Assembly (NCBI GenBank): GCA_012271065.1
Contig: JAAXHE010000348.1
Span: 1-14,655, forward strand
Origin: Candidatus Latescibacterota bacterium
GTDB lineage: Bacteria; Latescibacterota; UBA2968; GCA-2709665
Direction: 5' to 3'
DNA length: 14,655 nucleotides
Made by a program: the position numbers and the translations under genes. Below are positions 1 through 5,841 of this stretch, in pieces. Position 1 is the stretch's first letter. Every line of letters begins with the position of its first letter. Under the pieces are notes generated by a model. That model searched no databases and was not told the DNA's origin. It saw nothing but the letters and a program-made list of their open reading frames with translations.

Positions 1-99
1 GGAACGTAGCGAGACGGGATGAATCGTCGGGTGAATGGTGAGGAATTTTTGGGACAGGACACTCGATTGGGCGGCCAGGAGACCGGCCCGATCAGAACC
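1..99. other. Left edge, no gene seen
   Basis: This short stretch lies downstream of the leftmost minus-strand gene. I see no convincing coding frame, tRNA or intrinsic terminator. A GGGC/GCCC pairing near 70-93 is too short and has no T-run on either side. Confidence 0.5.
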
Positions 100-864
100 C
101 TACCAGATTTTCGAGTAATACACCAATCGGACCTGCCGATCGACTTTTTTCGACCGCTTGCCATCGCGAAACAGGTTCTTGACGTCCACTTCGAGATTCA
201 ACCGTTCGGAAGGCATCCACCGCCCGCCAACATTCATTCTCCCTCTGCCCGAGCCCAGCGAGTTGTCTTCGTTGTCGTTGATTGCAAAGTCATATTCCAT
301 TAACAGCGCAAAAATACGCTTGAACTCTACATCGGCGCCCACAAACCCCGTAAAATCCCCATCCCCGTCACCATCTTCCAGACTGCGATTCAATCCGGCG
401 TGTACCCCCATGTCTCCGAGCGGGAATCCGTAGTTCTTGCTCGCGACCGCGTAAAAGCCCTTGGACTTGACCGCATATCGTTTCAACGTCTCGTCGTACT
501 CCCCGTACCCCTGGGAGTGATAACCAAGGGCGACAGCCGGAATCTTCAACTCCTCCTCGATCACCCGGACGCGGCCGGCAACTTCCACGCGCGGATTCCA
601 CGCCGCATCGCGGCTGCCCACGATATGTTGTCCGCCGAAAGAAACCCCGATGCTGATGCGGCTGTGGACGCCGACTTCGATCTGAGAGAGAATGCCGCTG
701 TCGCCATACAACCGCAGATCCGCAGCCAGGCGGCCCGCAGGCAGCATGCCGGCAGTCGGTCCATCGACCAGCCATCGAGGTACGTTGCCCTGGGCAAGCG
801 CCTGACCGGAAAACCCTGACCAGACGGCAAGCAAAAGCAGCAACCGCCATGCGTGCCGCGTCAT
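100..864 (-). CDS. YjbH-like outer-membrane beta-barrel protein, exported
   Basis: A 254-residue exported protein. Residues 1-24 form a classic Sec signal peptide (charged start, Leu-rich core at 8-13, cleavage after ALA at 22-24). The mature part has alternating aromatic/hydrophobic and polar residues, many glycines, and short Asp/Asn-rich turns (a DGDGDGD run near residue 164), as expected of an outer-membrane beta-barrel. Its early PTAGMLPAGR segment and later SKGFYAVASKNY and MEYDFAIND segments recall the YjbH-like family of uncharacterised barrels in Gram-negative and FCB bacteria. The length suits a small barrel. The start is supported by a GGAG ribosome-binding site seven bases upstream, and the ATG overlaps the tsaE stop codon (ATGA), so translation is probably coupled. 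It is the last gene of the kinase/PorX-like/tsaE operon and could be structural or an output of that signalling. Substrate and function are unknown. Confidence 0.75.
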   Translation of the reverse strand: MTRHAWRLLLLLAVWSGFSGQALAQGNVPRWLVDGPTAGMLPAGRLAADLRLYGDSGILSQIEVGVHSRISIGVSFGGQHIVGSRDAAWNPRVEVAGRVRVIEEELKIPAVALGYHSQGYGEYDETLKRYAVKSKGFYAVASKNYGFPLGDMGVHAGLNRSLEDGDGDGDFTGFVGADVEFKRIFALLMEYDFAINDNEDNSLGSGRGRMNVGGRWMPSERLNLEVDVKNLFRDGKRSKKVDRQVRLVYYSKIW

Positions 865-1316
865 TTGTTTTCTCCGTTGTCAAGTATGATTCTGCGTGAA
901 CCGGATTCCGGAATTTCAATCCGGATGTGCAAGGTCCGCTCGGGCAGCAGCGATCCGGCGCGTTCCGCCCATTCGATCAGACAGATGCCGTCGCCGGCGA
1001 GATAATCATCCCAACCCAGGTCGATGAGGGCGTCGGCATCCAGGAGCCTGTACAGGTCGAAGTGGTAGATCGATACCGGACGCGACGCGACGTCCCGGCC
1101 AAGGTATTCGTTCACCAGGATAAAGGTGGGACTGGTCACCCGGTCCGGGACATTCAGCCCTTCACAGATGCCCTGCGCGAGGCAGGTCTTGCCGCTGCCG
1201 AGTTCTCCGATCAGCCCGACGCAGTCGCCTGGCCGCAATCGAGCGGATAACTCCCGGCCGAATGCTCGCGTCTGGTCCGGGGACGTTGTGTTGATCTCTG
1301 CCCTTGAGGTCTGCAT
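861..1316 (-). CDS. tsaE: tRNA t6A37 biosynthesis ATPase TsaE
   Basis: A 151-residue P-loop ATPase of the TsaE (YjeE) family. In bacteria TsaE works with TsaB and TsaD in the cytoplasm to put the threonylcarbamoyl group on A37 of ANN-decoding tRNAs. Visible motifs are the Walker A GELGSGKT at residues 37-44, the family SPTF motif at 62-65, the YHFDLYR strand at 84-90 and a LIEWAER segment in the C-terminal third. The length is typical. It lies 111 bases after the PorX-like gene and overlaps the barrel gene by four bases. The ribosome-binding site before ATG 1316 is weak, but no other start would keep the N-terminal helix. From memory, tsaE also sits near PorX-type genes in some Bacteroidota; I could not check that here. 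Confidence 0.93.
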   Translation of the reverse strand: MQTSRAEINTTSPDQTRAFGRELSARLRPGDCVGLIGELGSGKTCLAQGICEGLNVPDRVTSPTFILVNEYLGRDVASRPVSIYHFDLYRLLDADALIDLGWDDYLAGDGICLIEWAERAGSLLPERTLHIRIEIPESGSRRIILDNGENK

Positions 1317-1427
1317 CGGGACTCGCTACGAGGGAGGGGTCGGCTGTCAACAGTCATCGGCCAGGCAAAAGGGCCCGCAGAACCTGTCCCTGCCAGCCGG
1401 CGGAGATCATGAGAATTACGCCCCGGT

Positions 1428-2984
1428 CTATTTGCCGTTCAGCACCGCAACCGGCAGGACCATCTCCTCGAGTGAAATGCCGCCGTGTTGGAAGCTGTTC
1501 GCGTAATACCGCTGGTATTCGTTGAATTTCGTGGGATAGACGAAATAGAAGTCCTCCCGCGAAATAATGTACGTGGTGCCCATTCCCAGATGGGGCAGGC
1601 GATAGACGTTCGGATCGGCAATATACAGCGCGTGCCTGGGGTCGCATCGAAGGTGTTTGCCATATTTGTACCGGAGATTCGTGGACGTTTCCCGGTTGCC
1701 ATGCGCCATGGTCGCGCGCGTACTCATGACGCAGCCGTGATCGGTCGTCAACACCACCGTGGTATCCGTTTCCGCCAGCTTTCGCAACATTTCAAACAAC
1801 GACGAGTGGGAAAACCAGGATCGGCTGAGCGACCGGTATGCGGACTCGTTTGGCGCCATCTCCTTCAAAATATCCGACTCCGACCTCCCATGCGCCAGAA
1901 TATCCAGAAAATTGAACACCACCGACATCAGAGGGAAGGACCGGTACGAGTGCGCCTTTTTGACGAGATGGTTGCCTTCAGCGATATCCAGCACCTTGAC
2001 GTATCGTGTGTCCAGATTCAGCGTGGGATCCAGTTCCTGAATCTGGCGGTCCAGGAGCTGGTGTTCGTGACGGTTGCGGCTGTTGTCGTCGTCCCAGCCC
2101 GAGCGCCATTCCTGAGGATACAATTTGGCCACGTCGCTGGGGAACAGACCGCTGAAAATGGCGTTTCTTGAGTAGGGCGTGGCTGTGGGAAGAATGGAAT
2201 AGTGATAGTGCTGCTTTATATTGAACAGTTCGGACAATAGCGGCGAGATTGCCAGCCAGTGATCCAATCGCATGCAGTCCACGACCACAAAGAACACCTG
2301 CTTTCCTTCCTGGAGCGCGGGCATTACGAACTCGCTCACAACGTCGACCGACAACACGGGAGAATCCATATCGTCCTGGAGCCAATGGGCATAATTGGAC
2401 TCCACGAAGCGTCCGAAAGCACGGTTGCACGCCCGCCGCAGATCCTCATGCATCTTTCTCAGGCCGGCGTCATAGAACCGGTCCAGTTCCAGGTCCCATT
2501 CGGACAGCTTCACGTGGATGTCGATCCAGTCCTGCCAGGTCACGTCGCCCGCCATTGACGAACGAATGCGATTGGACACGGCCGAATAATCCAATCCCAT
2601 GCGCCCCGTGACGATCTGCCGCGCGTCGAGCAGCTTCTTGCACGCAGAGAGAATCTGGCTGGGGTTCACCGGTTTGGTGAGATAATCGTCGATCCGGTGG
2701 CCCAGCGCTTCCTCCATCAGACGCTCCTCTTCATTCTTCGTTATCATGATTACGGGGATATCCGGATTGATTTCCTTGATCATCGCCAGCGTGGAAAGTC
2801 CGCCGCGGCCGGCCATCATCTCATCCAGGAGTACGATGTCGAACCCCCGCTGTTTGACCATGGCAATCGCGTCATCCCCGTTTGTCACCGGCGTCACCTT
2901 ATACCCCCGGGAACCAAGAAACATCGTATGCGGCCTCAGGAGGTCAATCTCGTCGTCTGCCCACAGCACCTGCTTTTCTCTCAT
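1428..2984 (-). CDS. porX: PorX-like response regulator with C-terminal PglZ domain
   Basis: A 518-residue two-domain protein. Residues 1-120 are a CheY-type receiver: acidic D10/D11, phospho-acceptor D54, T82 and K104 are all present. After a helical linker (about 125-220) comes a PglZ domain of the alkaline-phosphatase superfamily. Its likely metal and catalytic residues are the DCMRLD segment (D236, D241), the PTATPYSRN motif with the probable nucleophile T269, the FLDILAH segment (D361, H365) and TTDHG (D415, H416). This is the architecture of PorX, which in Porphyromonas gingivalis controls the type IX secretion system and whose PglZ domain is reported to be a zinc-dependent oligonucleotide phosphodiesterase. 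I chose ATG 2984 over TTG 2993 because a GGGAG site lies 10 bases before the ATG but only one base before the TTG. It follows the kinase gene by 19 bases, so that kinase is its likely partner. No T9SS structural gene is in the window. Confidence 0.88.
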   Translation of the reverse strand: MREKQVLWADDEIDLLRPHTMFLGSRGYKVTPVTNGDDAIAMVKQRGFDIVLLDEMMAGRGGLSTLAMIKEINPDIPVIMITKNEEERLMEEALGHRIDDYLTKPVNPSQILSACKKLLDARQIVTGRMGLDYSAVSNRIRSSMAGDVTWQDWIDIHVKLSEWDLELDRFYDAGLRKMHEDLRRACNRAFGRFVESNYAHWLQDDMDSPVLSVDVVSEFVMPALQEGKQVFFVVVDCMRLDHWLAISPLLSELFNIKQHYHYSILPTATPYSRNAIFSGLFPSDVAKLYPQEWRSGWDDDNSRNRHEHQLLDRQIQELDPTLNLDTRYVKVLDIAEGNHLVKKAHSYRSFPLMSVVFNFLDILAHGRSESDILKEMAPNESAYRSLSRSWFSHSSLFEMLRKLAETDTTVVLTTDHGCVMSTRATMAHGNRETSTNLRYKYGKHLRCDPRHALYIADPNVYRLPHLGMGTTYIISREDFYFVYPTKFNEYQRYYANSFQHGGISLEEMVLPVAVLNGK

Positions 2985-3003
2985 AGCGTTCAAGCTCCCG
3001 GCC

Positions 3004-4344
3004 TCACGTAGCCTTCCGCTCCTCCGCTGGCCTCACGGGTAGTGAAATCAGGAACGTGGTTCCCATTTCATGTGAACTCTCCTCAATGGAAATTCTGCCC
3101 CTGTGATAGTCCTCGACAATACGTTTGACAAAAGTAAGCCCAAGGCCCCAGCCCCGCTCCTTCGTACTGTATCCGGGCAGGAAAACCTGCTTGACGAGAT
3201 GGGGCTGAATCCCTTTGCCATTGTCACGAACCCGGATATCCACCCATTTGCCCTCGGACCGCGCCTTTGCAGTAATCTCTATCTTTCCACCCTTCCCTTC
3301 CATCGCATCCGCTGCATTCTTGAACAGATTCTCAAAAGCCCAGCCCAGCAACTGCCTATTCAGAGGGACAGGCTGTATATCGTAGTTTCTCTGTACGATC
3401 CGGACCTCACGCGAGAGTCTGTCGCGCAAATAGGACGCCGTCTCTTCGATGACGTGACGAAGGTTTTCCGGACGAAGCTCCGGCGTGGAACCGATCAGAC
3501 TGAAACGGGAAACGATCGTATCCAACCGGCTGGTGTCCTCCTCCATCGCAACCACGATCTGGTCGAATCGCCTGCGCGTCTGTTCATCCACCGGACCGGA
3601 AGAATGCTCGAGTTCAGACTTTATCAACTCGATCCAGCCGTACAACGAGGAAAGCGGCGTGCCGAGCTGGTGAGCCGTCTCCCGCGCCATGCCCACCCAA
3701 ATCGATCTCTGCTCGCTGTTTTTGACATTCAGAAATCCGAGATATCCCGCCCCGATAAACAGCGCCGTTACACCAAGTGCCACCCAGGGCAGCCATGCCA
3801 GCCGGCGTACCAGCGGCGAATCGCCAAAGTGAAGCACTCGCGGTCCGATCTGCGGAATCTCGAACGAATACGGCGGATTCTCGCTGTCCAGCTTTCTGAC
3901 GATCCGGCGCATGCGCTCCCGGTCGACCGGGCTGAGGTCCGCGGGATTGCCTTCGGGAATCTGTATGGCTTTCCACATATGGGGTTCACCGCGTGAGTCT
4001 GTGATGACCACGGGAAAGTTCGCATTGGTAATGGTCCTGAAGATTTCATTGACGTCCAGGTCACTGACGACAACGGTATCCTGTGTTGCCAATCCGTAAA
4101 AGAAGGCCAGACGCTCGATAAGGTCACGGGAATCCCGACGCATGGGATCCACGACGAAGATTTGCATATATACCAGAAACGCCAGGATGATCACCGTTGC
4201 GGCCGGAAACAGATACGCGCCCAGACTGTAGGAGCTACGGCGCCCCACCCTCATTCGGCCCTTCGAAACTAGCGGCGCGCCCATTAAACCCGCGTGACCG
4301 GGCCCGTCGATTCGGCCTGTGACATCCTTCGTTCGCGCACCCAT
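3004..4344 (-). CDS. Membrane sensor histidine kinase, probable partner of the PorX-like regulator
   Basis: A 446-residue two-component kinase. A short basic N-terminus precedes transmembrane segment 1 (about 43-65), a sensor region of roughly 115 residues that should be periplasmic, and transmembrane segment 2 (about 183-206). No HAMP domain is evident. The phospho-acceptor box is ETAHQLGTPLSSL with H225, the type frequent in Bacteroidota and related phyla. The HATPase_c domain has the N box NLFKNAADA (N339, N343), the G1 box DNGKG (374-378) and the G2 box GWGLGL (398-403). ATG 4344 is backed by an AGGGGAG site about eight bases upstream; Met21 and Met31 are alternative starts without a better site. 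It is the first gene of the minus-strand operon. The signal sensed is not evident from the sequence. Confidence 0.93.
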   Translation of the reverse strand: MGARTKDVTGRIDGPGHAGLMGAPLVSKGRMRVGRRSSYSLGAYLFPAATVIILAFLVYMQIFVVDPMRRDSRDLIERLAFFYGLATQDTVVVSDLDVNEIFRTITNANFPVVITDSRGEPHMWKAIQIPEGNPADLSPVDRERMRRIVRKLDSENPPYSFEIPQIGPRVLHFGDSPLVRRLAWLPWVALGVTALFIGAGYLGFLNVKNSEQRSIWVGMARETAHQLGTPLSSLYGWIELIKSELEHSSGPVDEQTRRRFDQIVVAMEEDTSRLDTIVSRFSLIGSTPELRPENLRHVIEETASYLRDRLSREVRIVQRNYDIQPVPLNRQLLGWAFENLFKNAADAMEGKGGKIEITAKARSEGKWVDIRVRDNGKGIQPHLVKQVFLPGYSTKERGWGLGLTFVKRIVEDYHRGRISIEESSHEMGTTFLISLPVRPAEERKAT

Positions 4345-4442
4345 CGTTGCGGCTCCCCTGTCTTACGTCAACGTCTAGTAATCCGTTAAGTTCCGCAGCA
4401 ATCTGCAAGCGACAGGCTCAGACCTGCAGAGCACGCGCCACA

Positions 4443-4520
4443 CGCGTCCCCGCATCCCGGTGATATCACGCTCATCCGGTGCGGGTCCAGGGCAGGACGC
4501 GGGAAACGCGGTGTTCCGCG
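4443..4520 (-). other. Potentially structured 5' leader of the kinase/PorX-like operon
   Basis: If transcription starts near 4548, these bases lie in a leader of about 200 bases. They can form a nested structure: outer arms CGCGTCC (4443-4449) and GGACGCG (4495-4501), then CGCA/TGCG-type pairing of 4450-4454 with 4480-4484, then CCGG (4457-4460) with CCGG (4476-4479). A separate hairpin CGCGG-TGTT-CCGCG occupies 4507-4520. Neither is followed by a T-run, so they are not intrinsic terminators. I recognise no known riboswitch. GC-rich DNA gives some pairing by chance. Confidence 0.35.
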
Positions 4521-4554
4521 GCGCGGCCGCCAGACCTCATTCCGGCGCACAGAA

Positions 4555-4584
4555 AGTATACGTCTATTTCAAGTATCCAGTCAA
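4555..4584 (-). promoter_or_regulatory. Sigma70-like promoter for the kinase/PorX-like operon
   Basis: Read on the minus strand, TTGACT (4584-4579) and TATACT (4560-4555) are separated by 18 bases. Each hexamer has five of six consensus bases. Transcription would start near 4548, giving a leader of about 200 bases before ATG 4344. Confidence 0.6.
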
Positions 4585-4599
4585 CCAAAGAAAAACCGT

Positions 4600-4628
4600 T
4601 TGCATAATATCCTTCGTGTTTATATATT
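4600..4628 (+). promoter_or_regulatory. Probable promoter for rpsU
   Basis: TTGCAT (4600-4605) and TATATT (4623-4628) are separated by 17 bases in an AT-rich island unlike the flanks. The -10 element is good and the -35 element is weak. Transcription would start near 4635, about 120 bases before the rpsU ATG. It lies back to back with the minus-strand promoter. Confidence 0.45.
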
Positions 4629-4677
4629 TGGAACCATCAAATTCCTGTAAGACAAGGCATGCCGGCAGGCAAACAGA

Positions 4678-4695
4678 CTGGCGCATGGCCGCCAG
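4678..4695 (+). other. Small hairpin in the rpsU leader
   Basis: CTGGCG (4678-4683) pairs perfectly with CGCCAG (4690-4695) around a six-base loop, 60 bases before the rpsU start. Some ribosomal protein genes are controlled through leader structures, but nothing here identifies such a switch. Confidence 0.25.
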
Positions 4696-4755
4696 GTCCT
4701 CCTGATCCGGCGCGTGCCTGGCTCCGCAGGAAACGGAAAGGGGGGATTCCAGCTT

Positions 4756-4953
4756 ATGGCCAGGGTTGTGGTGAGAGACGACGAGCCATTTGAGAAGGCG
4801 CTGAAGAGGTTCAAGAAAACCTGCGAAAAAGCAGGAATAATGACCGAGATGAAGAAGCACCAGCATTTCGAGAAGCCCAGTGAGCGCCGCAAGCGCAAGA
4901 TCGCCGCGGCGAAGCGCAAACGCATGAAATTCGAGACGCGCTTCAACCAATAA
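4756..4953 (+). CDS. rpsU: 30S ribosomal protein bS21
   Basis: A 65-residue, very basic protein matching bS21, which binds the platform of the small ribosomal subunit near the anti-Shine-Dalgarno end of 16S rRNA. The N-terminal MARVVVRDDEPFEKALKRF, the central FEKPSERRKRK and the Arg/Lys-rich C-terminus are family hallmarks, and the length is normal. I chose ATG 4756 over the upstream ATG 4714 because residues before it do not resemble the family and a strong GGAAAGGGGGG site lies at 4735-4745. The gene stands alone, with its own promoter candidate and terminator. Confidence 0.95.
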   Translation: MARVVVRDDEPFEKALKRFKKTCEKAGIMTEMKKHQHFEKPSERRKRKIAAAKRKRMKFETRFNQ

Positions 4954-4977
4954 GTCAAAATCGCAATTATGTTAACG

Positions 4978-5018
4978 ACAACCGCACCGATTCGCCTTCG
5001 GATGCGGTTGTATTTTTT
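4978..5018 (+). terminator. Intrinsic terminator after rpsU
   Basis: ACAACCGCA (4978-4986) pairs with TGCGGTTGT (5003-5011), with an inner CCGA/TCGG extension, followed by TATTTTTT ending at 5018. It begins 24 bases after the rpsU stop codon. Confidence 0.9.
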
Positions 5019-5099
5019 GCACATCGTGGTTGAGCTGAACCCCCGGTTCAATGCAGTTCCGATGCAGCGAGTTTGCGATTGGGGCAGAGGGAGGGCCGA

Positions 5100-5768
5100 A
5101 TGAACATTGTCGACCTGATCCTGTTGATCGGGCTCTGCTGGATGGTTTTCAGGGGTTGCCGCACGGGTCTGGTCCGGAGCCTGGTCGGTCTGCTCAGCTT
5201 TGTACTGGCCTACGGACTCGGCCTCGCGTACGGCGGCGCGGTCTCGGAGTGGATTTCAGGTGAGCCTGCCGGCCATGGCCCAGCACTGCTGGGCTTCGTC
5301 TGTGTATTCCTGGGGACGCTGATCGCCTGTTACCTTCTTGGACGAATGCTCCAGGCGATGCTCAAGGCCACCCCCTTCGGAATCGTGGACACGCTGTGCG
5401 GCGGCATACTCGGCCTGGCGCAGGGATTACTCCTTCTCGGTTTACTGATCCTGCTGCTGAGGGCGTATTCCCCTCACCCCGGGGTGAAGGCGTACATTGA
5501 CGACGCCCGTCTGACACGCCACGTTCAGCAGGCCTGCCTGGTCCTTATGGACGCCGTGAAGGCCGCTGTTCCGCGGGCGTCGGAGTTCTACAGATACCTC
5601 GTACCGGACGAACCGGAGTCATCGATCCATCCTTTCATGGACAGTATGACCCGGGGAACCGGAAAGGCACGGGACCGCCTGAACGTACTGATAGAGGAAT
5701 CACAAAACAAAGAAAAGCAAGCGTCGGGAGACGCGCAAACGCCTCCGGAAGGCGGTAAACAGGAGTAG
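5100..5768 (+). CDS. cvpA: CvpA family inner-membrane protein
   Basis: A 222-residue protein with about four hydrophobic segments (roughly residues 3-19, 24-46, 59-83 and 96-122) followed by a hydrophilic, charged C-terminal tail. The start NIVDLILLIG, the glycine-rich helices and the VDTLCGGILGLAQG segment fit the CvpA family, named for a protein needed for colicin V production in E. coli; its general function is unclear. I chose ATG 5100 over 5073 because it has a GGGAGGG site four bases upstream and starts right at the first membrane helix. It is 73 bases before mutS2. A CvpA gene also lies directly before mutS2 in Bacillus-type genomes, so the pairing is conserved and co-transcription likely. 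Confidence 0.85.
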   Translation: MNIVDLILLIGLCWMVFRGCRTGLVRSLVGLLSFVLAYGLGLAYGGAVSEWISGEPAGHGPALLGFVCVFLGTLIACYLLGRMLQAMLKATPFGIVDTLCGGILGLAQGLLLLGLLILLLRAYSPHPGVKAYIDDARLTRHVQQACLVLMDAVKAAVPRASEFYRYLVPDEPESSIHPFMDSMTRGTGKARDRLNVLIEESQNKEKQASGDAQTPPEGGKQE

Positions 5769-5841
5769 CGGATCCTGCTGCCGGCACAGATACGTTAGCG
5801 TCAGAAGCCGTCCGTTTTTCTGTCCTACCGGGTGATACCCC

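Larger units (their letters stand above)
4345..4755. other. Divergent intergenic region between the kinase gene and rpsU
   Basis: About 410 bases with no supported gene; the open frames here lack ribosome-binding sites and protein-like composition. It holds two back-to-back promoter candidates about 15 bases apart (minus strand 4555-4584, plus strand 4600-4628), a long leader for the kinase operon with strong potential secondary structure, and a leader of about 120 bases before rpsU with one small hairpin. Confidence 0.7.

Noticed and set aside
1317..1427. TTGACA on the minus strand (1350-1345) as a promoter for tsaE
   Set aside because: No -10 box stands at the right distance, and the start would fall at the tsaE ATG itself, leaving no room for a ribosome-binding site.
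4366..4371. TTGACG on the minus strand just upstream of the kinase gene as its promoter
   Set aside because: The matching -10 position would lie at the start codon and does not resemble TATAAT; the candidate at 4555-4584 is far better.
4460..4705. Plus-strand open frame of 81 codons before rpsU
   Set aside because: No ribosome-binding site, composition unlike a protein of this genome, and it spans the divergent promoters.
5036..5050. Short inverted repeat TGAACC/GGTTCA upstream of cvpA
   Set aside because: Six-base arms with a three-base loop, no T-run and no promoter beside it; too little to call an operator or terminator.
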